Assembly (NCBI GenBank): GCA_025355325.1
Contig: JANXZX010000142.1
Coordinates: forward strand, 1-53,245
DNA: 53,245 nucleotides
Direction of reading: 5' to 3'
Source of the DNA: Geobacteraceae bacterium
GTDB taxonomy: Bacteria; Desulfobacterota; Desulfuromonadia; Geobacterales; Pseudopelobacteraceae
Part shown: one piece after another, positions 37,956 to 46,725 of the stretch
Position numbering within the stretch: position 1 is the stretch's first letter
Layout of the letters: every line of letters begins with the position of its first letter
Translations under genes and position numbers: made by a program
The notes under the pieces: generated by a model
Seen by the model: the letters and a program-made list of their open reading frames with translations, nothing else
Databases searched by the model: none
What the model was told of the DNA's origin: nothing

Positions 37956-39325
37956 TATGATTGTCTCCGTACGTCAATGCCGTAACTTTTAATTTTACGG
38001 TGCAGATTACTGCGCTCAAGTTCAATCAAATCAGCCGTGCGGGATATATTCCAGTCATTTTCTTCGAGTTTTCGTATAATAAACTCTCGCTCAAAATCTT
38101 CCCGTGCATCTCTGAGTGCAGACCGTGAAAGAGAACTGCCAGGCTTCACAGGAGACGCAGCTGATTCTCCTGACAGCTGGGGTATATCCTCTGCCGAGAT
38201 AACTCTTCCGGGCGATACGATAAGAAGACGCTCAACCATGTTTTTTAATTCACGCAAATTGCCGGGCCACGAGTATTGCTGCAATTTATCGAGTGCTTCC
38301 GGGAGAAAAGCCTTTGCATCGCCACCTTCGCGGCGAAAGAACTGAAACACGAAATGCTGGACAAGCAGACCAATATCCTCCATGCGCTCCCGAAGCGCCG
38401 GGGCCTTAAACAGAATGGTGCTCAGTTGATAATAAAGATCGGTACTGAATGTACCTGAAACAATATCCTTATCAAGTGACCGGCTGGTGGCTGAGACTAT
38501 TCTGACGTCAGCGGTAAGCCGGCGGGTTCCACCGACCCTCTCAAAAGAGTGATCCTGGATAAAGCGAAGAATTTTCCCCTGAGTGCCTGGCGGCAATTCA
38601 CCAATCTCATCCAGAAACAGGGTGCCCCCGTCAGCATGATCAATACTTCCCTTCTTGTGAGAGGTTGCGCCAACGAATGCCCCCTTCTCATGTCCGAACA
38701 GTTCACTCTCAATCAGCTCTTCCGGAATGGCGGAACAGCGAACGGCAACAAACGGACGTTCACGGCGCGGACTGTTGCAATGAATGGAACAGGCGATTAA
38801 TTCCTTGCCGGAACCGTTTTCGCCGTTTATCAGTGCCGGGGCTGACGTTGGTGCGACTCGCCGGATCTGCTCCCGTATGGCATTAATAACCGGCGACTCG
38901 CCAACAAGTTCGGATTCGGCTGATACTGATCGTTTGAGTTCGGCATTTTCAACTTTCAATTCCTGCAACTTCAGAGCATTGGCTACGCTGATCAGCACTT
39001 TTTCGAGAGAAAGCGGCTTTTCAATAAAATCAAAAGCCCCCAGCTTGGTTGCGCGGACAGCTGTCTCAATAGTGCCATGTCCGGAAATCATGATGACCGT
39101 CACATGCGGAAACAATTTTTTCAATCTTCCAAGAGTTTCCAGGCCATCCATGCCTGGCATCCAGATATCCAGCAGAATAAGATCTGGAGATTCCTGCCGG
39201 GCACACTCAATGCCATCTGCACCACTTTCCGCAGTCAAAACCTGGTAATCTTCATCCTCAAGAATCCCCGTCAAAGCGGTTCTGATATCTTTTTCATCAT
39301 CAATTATGAGTATGGTATGTTGCAT
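37955..39325 (-). CDS. ntrX: NtrX-like response regulator with degenerate sigma-54 activator domain
   Basis: A 456-residue NtrC-family layout. It has REC with phospho-D53 (LLDIWMPGMDG), an AAA+ domain with Walker A GENGSGKE (168-175) and Walker B GGTLFLDE (233-240), and a Fis-type helix-turn-helix at the end. Oddities: the sigma-54 contact loop reads GAFVGA (215-220; V218 replaces the Thr), and the arginine-finger segment reads F-S-T-D-L-Y-Y-Q-L (293-301), where the family has Arg at the second and eighth positions. ATP-driven sigma-54 activation is therefore doubtful. It may act as a plain DNA-binding regulator. It lies between ntrY and ctpA. Confidence 0.9.
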   Translation of the reverse strand: MQHTILIIDDEKDIRTALTGILEDEDYQVLTAESGADGIECARQESPDLILLDIWMPGMDGLETLGRLKKLFPHVTVIMISGHGTIETAVRATKLGAFDFIEKPLSLEKVLISVANALKLQELKVENAELKRSVSAESELVGESPVINAIREQIRRVAPTSAPALINGENGSGKELIACSIHCNSPRRERPFVAVRCSAIPEELIESELFGHEKGAFVGATSHKKGSIDHADGGTLFLDEIGELPPGTQGKILRFIQDHSFERVGGTRRLTADVRIVSATSRSLDKDIVSGTFSTDLYYQLSTILFKAPALRERMEDIGLLVQHFVFQFFRREGGDAKAFLPEALDKLQQYSWPGNLRELKNMVERLLIVSPGRVISAEDIPQLSGESAASPVKPGSSLSRSALRDAREDFEREFIIRKLEENDWNISRTADLIELERSNLHRKIKSYGIDVRRQS

Positions 39326-39350
39326 AACTGCTCCTCAAAACTGGTATATT

Positions 39351-41567
39351 TCACCCGACCGGTAATTCAACAACGAAAATTGCACCACGGGGTATATTGT
39401 CGCGAACCCGAACAAATCCCCCATGATCCGTCACGATACTGCTTACAATAGCCAATCCGAGACCCGTCCCGCTCTTTCTGGTTGAAAAATACGGTTCAAA
39501 CAGGTGCGGTTTATCCTCCGGCAGAATTCCAGGCCCATCATCAGCAACGTTTACAACAGCCATTTTCAGTACATCATCAAATGAAGTTGACAAGGTAACC
39601 GTGCCTCGTTCTGACAGTGCTGCAACAGCATTTTCAAGGAGATTTATCAACACACGCTTGATCTGATCGTGATCAATCATTATCAGCGGCATTTTGTCAT
39701 CCAGATTGATATCGAATCTAACTCCGCGATGTGCCTCCTGATAGAGAGTTAAAGATTCTCGAATCAGCTTGTTAAGATCATTCGGCTCAGATTGTATTGC
39801 AGGCAATCGGGCAAAATTGGAAAATTCGTTAACCAGATTTTTTAACTCATCGACAGATTTAATGATCATTTCGGTACATTCGTCAAAGACCGTCTCATCA
39901 TCACTGAAACGGGCAAGATACCGTTTTCTGAGTCGCTGGGCAGAAAGCTGGATTGGAGTCAACGGGTTCTTGATTTCGTGAGCGATTCTGCGGGCGACCT
40001 CTCGCCACGCGGCCATGCGCTGAGCACGCATCATCTGTGTCAAATCATCAAGAACGGAAACCATACCGATGACCTCTCCGCTACTGGAGCGCAGCAGCGT
40101 CAAGTGCATTTGCAGAGTGATGCGGGAACCGCGAATATCCAGAAAAACCTGTTTGCTGATCGTCCCCTGTTTTGACTGCAGCAGCTCACGAATTGATCCC
40201 GTAGCCATTTCAAGGTGGTGTTCCAAAACAACTTCGCGGTAGTTTTTACCCAGAACTTCCGTAGCGTTCAAGCCAAGCAGTCGCTCGGCTGAGGTATTGA
40301 TGGTGCGCAGAATCCCTTCACTGTCCATCGAGATTACACCCGCAGCAATGTTGTGCAGTACAATTTCCATATATTGCTGCCGCCGTTCAATTTCCTGGCT
40401 ACTCCGCAGCAATTCAAGATTTGATGCATTCAGAGCATCCTGTTTTGCGCGTAAATCGTCCGTCATGGTATTGAATGACTGAATCAGCATTCCGATTTCA
40501 TCCGCAGAATACGACTCAATCCGAACATCAAGGTTGCCGTCCGCCACGGCACGGGTTGCATCAACCAGATCCTGAAGCGGCCTAGTCATGCTGTTCGCCA
40601 GATACACTCCCATCCAGTAGGCAAAGAAGACAATAACCATTGTGATTAAAAACAGCGTGAGAATATATCCGGTCCGGATCGGGTTTTTCATGATCTTGAG
40701 CTGACGAAACTCGTGGTAAGACGCAGTAATTTCCTTCATTTTGTTAACAAGGGAATATGGCACATAATAATTAACAACAACAACACCGACAACATCCGAC
40801 TCGTTCCAGGTCGAACGAACAGGCACGATTCCCCTGATCAGATCAGCCTTTCCTGCCGGATTAATTCTGGTCAGCTCCTCACCCGCCAGCCCACGTTTAA
40901 TGTCCTCTGAAGATGGGTTGGTAAATTCCCCTTTGGGAACTGCCGGGTTTGAAGAACGGACAAGTTCCTCTCGCTGGGCGGAATACACCTCAACGACCCC
41001 AAGATTATACTCAACCTGTTTCTGGCGGATCAGTTGTTTAAGCTGGGGAAGATTTGCCTCATTGAGCAGCTTTTTATCCTGGATAAAGGTGCTGATCTGT
41101 TTTCCGTAGTAGAGTGAGTTTGAAGCAGAATTTTTATAATACGTCTGAGCCACTTCAAGCGATTCGCTCAAAGATGTTTCTACCTGGGTGTTAAACCAGT
41201 TGTGAACGGTGTTGTTAATAAAACCGGCGGCAGCAAAAAAAAGCAGCAAGGTAGGAACCAGCGAAAGACCAACAAATGAAAGGACAAGTTTTGTGCGTAG
41301 TTTTTTGGCAAACGGATTGGCCCGGCTTTCGACAAAGAGCTTTACTACATTACGACTAACCAGATATACCAACAGAATTACCAGCAGAATAACAACATTT
41401 ATCACCGCAAAAATGGCGATATTGCTCCCCATTTTGGCATCGGCAGTCAGCCTGGTCAGGTTTATTTCCGCCCTGGTCAGGAAAATAATAAGAATGACTG
41501 ACAATAAAATTACAATTGTTTCACGGAGCCTTTTTTTCCGCTCTTCCAATGGAACGCTGTTCTTCAT
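39351..41567 (-). CDS. ntrY: NtrY-like membrane sensor histidine kinase
   Basis: A 738-residue kinase. It has two N-terminal membrane helices (about 20-70), a third helix near residue 95 with VGLSLVPTLLLFFAAAGF, a periplasmic sensor region, another helix near 300-325, HAMP, PAS, HisKA with HEIKNPLTPIQLSAQRLRKRY, and HATPase_c with DDGPGI and GTGLGLAIV. All kinase boxes are intact. The ATG at 41567 has AAGGA ten bases upstream; an in-frame TTG just before it is less likely. It should phosphorylate the adjacent NtrX-like protein. Confidence 0.9.
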   Translation of the reverse strand: MKNSVPLEERKKRLRETIVILLSVILIIFLTRAEINLTRLTADAKMGSNIAIFAVINVVILLVILLVYLVSRNVVKLFVESRANPFAKKLRTKLVLSFVGLSLVPTLLLFFAAAGFINNTVHNWFNTQVETSLSESLEVAQTYYKNSASNSLYYGKQISTFIQDKKLLNEANLPQLKQLIRQKQVEYNLGVVEVYSAQREELVRSSNPAVPKGEFTNPSSEDIKRGLAGEELTRINPAGKADLIRGIVPVRSTWNESDVVGVVVVNYYVPYSLVNKMKEITASYHEFRQLKIMKNPIRTGYILTLFLITMVIVFFAYWMGVYLANSMTRPLQDLVDATRAVADGNLDVRIESYSADEIGMLIQSFNTMTDDLRAKQDALNASNLELLRSSQEIERRQQYMEIVLHNIAAGVISMDSEGILRTINTSAERLLGLNATEVLGKNYREVVLEHHLEMATGSIRELLQSKQGTISKQVFLDIRGSRITLQMHLTLLRSSSGEVIGMVSVLDDLTQMMRAQRMAAWREVARRIAHEIKNPLTPIQLSAQRLRKRYLARFSDDETVFDECTEMIIKSVDELKNLVNEFSNFARLPAIQSEPNDLNKLIRESLTLYQEAHRGVRFDINLDDKMPLIMIDHDQIKRVLINLLENAVAALSERGTVTLSTSFDDVLKMAVVNVADDGPGILPEDKPHLFEPYFSTRKSGTGLGLAIVSSIVTDHGGFVRVRDNIPRGAIFVVELPVG

Positions 41568-41603
41568 CAAACGAATATCCTTTCTTCGAACAAAAACGTG
41601 GCA

Positions 41604-41632
41604 ATACTAGCATGGATAAAATATGTTTAAAA
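41604..41632 (-). promoter_or_regulatory. Candidate extended -10 promoter for ntrY
   Basis: On the minus strand, TGCTAGTAT (41612-41604) is an extended -10 type element. The -35 position (41632-41627) is poor, TTTTAA. Confidence 0.35.
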
Positions 41633-41656
41633 CCCATTGTTGCATTTTTGCATCAA

Positions 41657-41685
41657 TTGCCGATTGAACTCAGGTGTGATATGGT
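41657..41685 (+). promoter_or_regulatory. Candidate promoter for the yaaR-like gene
   Basis: TTGCCG (41657-41662), a 17-base spacer and TATGGT (41680-41685) preceded by TGA, an extended -10 form. Confidence 0.45.
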
Positions 41686-41690
41686 CGAAG

Positions 41691-41708
41691 CGTAATTCAC
41701 CAATTACG
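41691..41708. promoter_or_regulatory. Perfect 7-4-7 dyad in the yaaR-like leader
   Basis: CGTAATT (41691-41697) and AATTACG (41702-41708) are separated by CACC. It lies between the predicted start point and the gene, overlapping the ribosome-binding area. It could be an operator or an mRNA hairpin. Confidence 0.4.
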
Positions 41709-41718
41709 AGGTCTTGTT

Positions 41719-42165
41719 ATGCGTATTCAGGATTCATCATCAGTTCGGGAACTTGATAAAAACACGAAGAGTTCTTCACCGGTAAAAAGCATCATGAATT
41801 CAATTTTTTCTGAGGAATTGAATTTTAAAAAGTCTGAAATCGAATCGTATCAGGATGATATTGAATCACTCAGGGCAAAAATTGAACACGCTGGAAACCT
41901 CCTGACAACAGATCCGACACTTGCAAACTTCAAGCAATTTCGCGATCTGTTGAGCACTCTGGCAAAAAAGATAAATGTCGAAGCATACAGACTGGAAAAG
42001 TTTGGCGGGACGCCCCAAAACCCCCGTTATTTCGAAATTATCACGGTAATAAACCGGGAGGCCGACAACCTCTACAATCTTATTGTCAAAGAGAACAAGG
42101 ATTCCATGGCGATTACAGCTAAAGTGATCGGAATCAAAGGGCTGGTTGTTGATTTAATCACCTGA
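41719..42165 (+). CDS. YaaR/DUF327 family protein
   Basis: A 148-residue soluble, mainly helical protein. Residues 30-145 match the DUF327/YaaR pattern, with DDIESLRAKIEHAGNLLTTDPTLANFKQFRDLL, VEAYRLEKF and NREADNLYNLIVKE-like segments. The family is best known from Firmicutes and spirochaetes, and no biochemical role is established. GAGG lies upstream of the ATG. It starts a plus-strand run with a TPR protein and a TatD-radical SAM fusion. Confidence 0.75.
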   Translation: MRIQDSSSVRELDKNTKSSSPVKSIMNSIFSEELNFKKSEIESYQDDIESLRAKIEHAGNLLTTDPTLANFKQFRDLLSTLAKKINVEAYRLEKFGGTPQNPRYFEIITVINREADNLYNLIVKENKDSMAITAKVIGIKGLVVDLIT

Positions 42166-42203
42166 GTGAAACTACTAATATAATGTATCAAAAGGAGCCG
42201 ATC

Positions 42204-43001
42204 ATGAGCGACGCTGGAATGAACGCAACAATACAAAAAGGGCTGGAGCTTCTTGATCAGGGTGAAGTCGCACAGGCACTGTGCATCTTCGAAAAATACT
42301 GGGAAGGAAATAAAAATCTTCCTGACAGCTGGTTTTATCTCGGCGATGCACTGGCCGAAGACGGACGTCTCGATGACGCCATTGCCCGCTATCGGGAAGG
42401 CCTAAAACTTTCCCCTGAAGATGCCGATGCCCTGACGACGCTTGGCGATATGCTTCTTGAAGCCGGAAACCATAAAGAGTCGCTCGCATGCTATAAAAAA
42501 GTCCGGGACATTGATCCGAAAGATGCGGATGCGCTTGTGAGTATTGGCCTTGTTTATAACACTCAGGATCGTTTTGATGATGCAATCAAGGCTTTTCGGG
42601 AAGCACTGGAAATTGAACCGGACAATGTCTTTGCGCTTAACGCCCTGGGAGATGCTCTGTACGGACAGGGGGACGTAGATGGAGCAATCGAAGCCTTCAC
42701 CAGAGGCGTGGAGATTGATCCGGAAGACCCTGCGGCCCATTTCAATCTGGGCGAACTGTACTATGACCTGGAAGAACTTGAAGAAGCTGAGGATGCCTGT
42801 TGTGAAGCGGTCAAGTGCGACCCGACCTACAGTATGGCTTATCTGACACTTGGCGGCATCTGTATGGATATGGATCGCACTGCTGATGCAATACGGTATT
42901 TTGAAAACTATTTGAAATATGAAAAATCAATTCAGGCTGCCGATATGATCGCCGAAGTCAAGGCGGTTATCGAAGGTCTTAAAGAAGAATTGAAGGGATA
43001 A
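42204..43001 (+). CDS. Tetratricopeptide repeat protein
   Basis: A 265-residue soluble protein made of about six TPR units of 34 residues (roughly 15-215), with recurring A-x4-G-x2-L and P-x-N/D-A-x-A-L patterns such as LSPEDADALTTLGDMLLEAG and IDPKDADALVSIGLVY. It is probably a scaffold. No signal peptide is present, so it is cytoplasmic. The ATG at 42204 has AAGGAG five to six bases before it; an upstream in-frame ATG at 42183 has none. It is followed by the TatD fusion with a two-base gap. Confidence 0.88.
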   Translation: MSDAGMNATIQKGLELLDQGEVAQALCIFEKYWEGNKNLPDSWFYLGDALAEDGRLDDAIARYREGLKLSPEDADALTTLGDMLLEAGNHKESLACYKKVRDIDPKDADALVSIGLVYNTQDRFDDAIKAFREALEIEPDNVFALNALGDALYGQGDVDGAIEAFTRGVEIDPEDPAAHFNLGELYYDLEELEEAEDACCEAVKCDPTYSMAYLTLGGICMDMDRTADAIRYFENYLKYEKSIQAADMIAEVKAVIEGLKEELKG

Positions 43002-43003
43002 TA

Positions 43004-44389
43004 ATGTCGCAGCAAAAGCCTGTTTTGATTGATTCACACGCTCATATATACTATCGCGATTTTATCGCTGATTTTGACGACATGCTCAAACGCGCCGAAG
43101 ATGCCGGTGTATCGGCTATTCTAGTGGTGGGCACAGATATAGAATCTAGTCGTGAATCGGTCATGCTTGCAGAAAAATACCCGCACCTGTATGCCGCCGT
43201 CGGCATCCACCCCCATGACGCAGGGAGAGTCACTGAAGCCTGTTACGACATCATTCGTACTATGGCCGTTTCCAGCCAAAAAGTTGTCGCCATTGGTGAG
43301 ATAGGACTTGATTTCTATCGCGACCGCTCGCCGCGAGATGCACAGGAAACTGTCTTTCGCCGATTTCTCCGGATGGCGGCAGAGCTGAACAAACCGGTTA
43401 TTATCCATGATCGTGACGCTCACGACCGAATCATGTCTATTCTAAGGGAGGAACCGGCACGGAAAGGCGTGCTGCACTGTTTTTCCGGAGATGCCGCTAT
43501 GGCCTCCGAAGCAGCCGCACTCGGCTTCCATATATCAATACCGGGCACAATCACGTATCCCGGCAATGAGAGCCTGAGGGATGTCGTACGTGCCGTCAGC
43601 ATTGATCGAATGCTCGTTGAGACTGACTGCCCATATCTGACCCCTACCCCGCATCGCGGCAAACGAAACGAACCTGCTTACGTACGGCTGGCTGCCGAAA
43701 AACTTGCCGAAGTCAAAGGTTTGACTCTGGATGACGTCGCCCGGATCACCACCAAAAATGCCAGTGACCTGTTCGGAATCAACCTCTGGGATCAGTCAAC
43801 AAAGATAGCCTACCGGATTCGCAACTCGCTGTACCTGAATATCACCAACCGCTGCTCAAACCGGTGCACGTTCTGTCCCAAATTTGATGATTTTACGGTC
43901 AAGGGACACAATCTGATGCTGGATAGTGAACCTTCATTTGAGGAAGTTATGGCGGCAATCGGTCAACCGGAAGGAATTGATGAAATAGTTTTCTGCGGCT
44001 TCGGTGAGCCGTTAATCCGGCTTGATCTGGTGAAAGAACTGGCAACTGTACTTAAACAACGGGGTTTCTGCATACGTATTAATACGGACGGGCAAGCCAA
44101 CAAGGTCTATAAGCGCGATATACTGCCAGAACTGGCCGGACTGGTTGACAGTCTCTCAGTCAGCCTGAACGCGCCCGATGCGACTACATACAGTCGACTT
44201 TGCAACACCCCCTTCGGCGAAACCGGCTTCTCTGCTGTCTGCGATTTTATCCGCGCTGCCGCAAATCATATACCACAAGTAATCGCCAGTGCCGTTACCG
44301 TTCCGGGTGTCGATATCGAAGCGTGCCGAATATTGGCAGAATCACTCGGAGCAGAGTTCAGGGTAAGAGAATATACCGAAGTTGGATAG
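43004..44389 (+). CDS. TatD-family hydrolase fused to a TatD-linked radical SAM domain
   Basis: A 461-residue fusion. Residues ~5-260 are a TatD metal-dependent deoxyribonuclease with H12-x-H14, E99, H135, H158 and D208 as likely metal ligands. Residues ~270-461 are a radical SAM domain with C284-x3-C288-x2-C291 (NRCSNRCTFC). The two types also occur as neighbouring separate genes in other bacteria, supporting a joint function. The radical SAM reaction is unknown. All TatD metal ligands appear intact, so nuclease activity is plausible. It follows the TPR gene directly. Confidence 0.9.
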   Translation: MSQQKPVLIDSHAHIYYRDFIADFDDMLKRAEDAGVSAILVVGTDIESSRESVMLAEKYPHLYAAVGIHPHDAGRVTEACYDIIRTMAVSSQKVVAIGEIGLDFYRDRSPRDAQETVFRRFLRMAAELNKPVIIHDRDAHDRIMSILREEPARKGVLHCFSGDAAMASEAAALGFHISIPGTITYPGNESLRDVVRAVSIDRMLVETDCPYLTPTPHRGKRNEPAYVRLAAEKLAEVKGLTLDDVARITTKNASDLFGINLWDQSTKIAYRIRNSLYLNITNRCSNRCTFCPKFDDFTVKGHNLMLDSEPSFEEVMAAIGQPEGIDEIVFCGFGEPLIRLDLVKELATVLKQRGFCIRINTDGQANKVYKRDILPELAGLVDSLSVSLNAPDATTYSRLCNTPFGETGFSAVCDFIRAAANHIPQVIASAVTVPGVDIEACRILAESLGAEFRVREYTEVG

Positions 44390-44441
44390 TTTGTTTGAAG
44401 ATGAACGACAAAATCAATCGTGCTGTTGAAAGGAAAATTGA

Positions 44442-45176
44442 ATGCGTTTTGGTACCATATTTATTTCCAGTTTAAGGAATAGTGCCTTTGTCATGATGTT
44501 ATCGCTGATTTTGCCTCTGTGTGTAGCAGTAGCAGCCCCCGAGACTGCCGGTGCAACCGATTTTGAAATTCCCATAAGCGAACTGAACAAGGTAAAGAAG
44601 AAAACTCCGGTAAAACGGACGACTCACGAGTCAAAAAGGAAGAACAGAAAAGATAGCAGACATCAGGATTCGTCTGCGTCAAAGCAGATCTCCGGCCAGT
44701 CGCCACTGATTTCCGAGTTCATTCAGATTCACCACTCCCCCTATAGTTTTGTGATTGCAGACAAACAAATTTTCCTTCACGCCGTTATCAGCAGCAAGTC
44801 TGATATCCGTGAGGTTCTCTGCAATATTCTGACAGATAAAGGCGAGTCGCAAACACAGATTAAAATGACACTCGTAAGCGGTACACAATTCACCTATACC
44901 GCTGCACTTCCTGCCTTGACTACTAAAAGCCCCGCTCTTCGCTATTCGATCATCGCCGCTGATACTCTGGGCAGAAGGACCCGAAGCCAGGATTTCGTAA
45001 CACCGGTAACGTCGTCATCTGTGGTGCCTCTGTGGCAGCAGGAAAACACCACTGTCGAGATTTCTCCTAAAGTGGATAATTTAAATTCATCAAAGTCGGA
45101 AGAAAGTGAGGAAGATGATGGAGATGAGGACGAAGAGTCTGAAGAAGGTGGCTCTGGCCCCACATTGACACAATAA
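44442..45176 (+). CDS. Exported protein with basic N-terminal region and acidic tail, unrecognised
   Basis: A 244-residue product with a signal peptide (about 1-39, ending near AGATD). A basic region (KKKTPVKRTTHESKRKNRK, about 52-70) follows, then a central domain of about 100 residues with an Ig-like beta pattern (KQIFLHAVISS, MTLVSGTQFTYTAALP). The tail is nearly all Glu/Asp/Ser (about 218-240). No family name is recognised. The split charge is striking. The stop lies 25 bases from the convergent glnQ. The DNA encoding the tail is a purine tract (about 45095-45150). Confidence 0.7.
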   Translation: MRFGTIFISSLRNSAFVMMLSLILPLCVAVAAPETAGATDFEIPISELNKVKKKTPVKRTTHESKRKNRKDSRHQDSSASKQISGQSPLISEFIQIHHSPYSFVIADKQIFLHAVISSKSDIREVLCNILTDKGESQTQIKMTLVSGTQFTYTAALPALTTKSPALRYSIIAADTLGRRTRSQDFVTPVTSSSVVPLWQQENTTVEISPKVDNLNSSKSEESEEDDGDEDEESEEGGSGPTLTQ

Positions 45177-45201
45177 CACAGGACATTTTTTCGAAACTGA
45201 A

Positions 45202-45933
45202 TCAATACCGCATTACCCGTCCCAGAAACTGTTGCAGTTCCCTGCTGTGCGGTTCCGTAAACAGGCTCTCGACGGGGCCATTTTCAACGATTTTACCACC
45301 ATCAATAAACAGGCAGTGATCCGCCACCATGCGGGCAAACCCCATGTGATGAGTGACCAGTACCAGATCACGCCCTTCATCACGTAACTCTCCGATAATA
45401 TCGAGCACCTCTGAGGTCATCTCCGGATCAAGGGCCGAAGTCGGTTCATCAAACAGCAAAAATTTTGGTTTGATGGCTATTGCCCGGGCTATGGCGACCC
45501 TCTGCTGTTGACCGCCCGACAATTGGGCCGGTTTTTTGTCCGCATGTGACATCAATTGAAAGCGACTTAATATAGTCTCTGCCACTTCTACTGCCTGTAT
45601 ATGATCATATCCATGAACCCTCTCCAGCGGCAGGACAACATTCTCAAGTGCGGTCAGATGAGGAAACAGGTTAAACGCCTGAAACACGGTACCGATGCTG
45701 CGCCTGTGCAGAAGAAGGTGTGTTTCATCAAAATTCAACGCCACGCCGTCAATATTCACCTCACCGGAATCAGGCCTCTCAAGGCCGGCAATTATCCGCA
45801 ACAGGGTTGTCTTGCCGCCGCCTGAAGGGCCGATTACAACAAGGGCATGGGCATCAGGCATGTCTATGGAGATATCGTCCAGAACCGGACACTGACCATA
45901 TGATTTGGTGAGATTTCTGAATCTAAGTTGCAT
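45202..45933 (-). CDS. glnQ: Polar amino-acid ABC transporter, ATP-binding subunit
   Basis: A 243-residue ATPase with Walker A GPSGGGKT, signature LSGGQQQR and Walker B LLFDEPTSALDPE followed by the switch H in VTHH. It has the GlnQ-type length and strong resemblance. It overlaps the permease gene by 11 bases. It energises uptake of an amino acid bound by the neighbouring periplasmic protein; glutamine is only the family's best-known substrate. Confidence 0.93.
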   Translation of the reverse strand: MQLRFRNLTKSYGQCPVLDDISIDMPDAHALVVIGPSGGGKTTLLRIIAGLERPDSGEVNIDGVALNFDETHLLLHRRSIGTVFQAFNLFPHLTALENVVLPLERVHGYDHIQAVEVAETILSRFQLMSHADKKPAQLSGGQQQRVAIARAIAIKPKFLLFDEPTSALDPEMTSEVLDIIGELRDEGRDLVLVTHHMGFARMVADHCLFIDGGKIVENGPVESLFTEPHSRELQQFLGRVMRY

Positions 45934-46705
45934 AGCGGTATTTTTTTTCGAGGTAGCGGCTGAACAGTGAAATAGGGAAAGTCAGCAGAAGATAGCCTAC
46001 CGCCAGCGGGAGGTAGCTTTCAAGGGTGCTGAAGGTGTAGGAGTTAATTTCCTGGGCATTAAGGGTAAACTCACTGACTGCGATAATCGACAGCAGCGAA
46101 GAGTCCTTGATCAGTGAAGCGAACTGCCCTGCCAACGGCGGCAGAATCCGCCGCATCACCTGTGGAATGATGACAAAACGGTAAATCTGGAAGCGGGTCA
46201 GTCCGATAGATCGCGCCGACTCAAGTTGCGACTCACCGATGCTCTCGATGCCTGCTCTGATGATTTCACTCAAGTAAGCACCTGAAAAAAGTGCCAGTGT
46301 CAGAATTCCGACGGTGTAGCGATTGGTGACACCAAAAGCGTCCGCAACCACGTAGAAAAAGACCAGTATCTGCACCAGAAGCGGGGTTCCCCGAACCACC
46401 TCGATGTACAGCAGAGCAAAATAGCGGAGAAGCAACAGACGGGAGCGCCGTGCAACGGCGAAAAAAATACTTATCAGAAGACTGAGGCAAAGTGCGGCGG
46501 CAGATATCATCACGGTAACCAGCCACCCCTGCATAAATTTTTGGCGGTATTCCCATACGGCGTGCCAGTTCCAGCCATACATCAACTTGCTGAAGGCAAA
46601 CCAGAACAGCGCCGACAACAGCAAAGACACAACGGTAAACACTACAATTCTGGAAATCAGCGGTATGTCGCTGCCATCATCCGGTTCAAGCCATGTCACA
46701 GACAT
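45923..46705 (-). CDS. glnP: Polar amino-acid ABC transporter, permease subunit
   Basis: A 260-residue permease of the HisM/GlnP type. It has an N-terminal extra helix (about 20-42) and a five-helix permease core containing the EAA-type loop ESIGESQLESARSIGLTRFQIYRFVIIPQ. The ATG at 46705 is preferred because GGGGAG lies five bases before it; upstream in-frame codons overlap the binding-protein gene. It lies between the binding protein and the ATPase. Confidence 0.9.
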   Translation of the reverse strand: MSVTWLEPDDGSDIPLISRIVVFTVVSLLLSALFWFAFSKLMYGWNWHAVWEYRQKFMQGWLVTVMISAAALCLSLLISIFFAVARRSRLLLLRYFALLYIEVVRGTPLLVQILVFFYVVADAFGVTNRYTVGILTLALFSGAYLSEIIRAGIESIGESQLESARSIGLTRFQIYRFVIIPQVMRRILPPLAGQFASLIKDSSLLSIIAVSEFTLNAQEINSYTFSTLESYLPLAVGYLLLTFPISLFSRYLEKKYRYAT

Positions 46706-46725
46706 CAATCTCCCCATAATGCTAT

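Noticed and set aside
45095-45150. Purine-rich stretch that looks like a simple repeat
   Set aside because: It encodes the Glu/Asp tail of the exported protein in frame, so it is kept as part of that gene.
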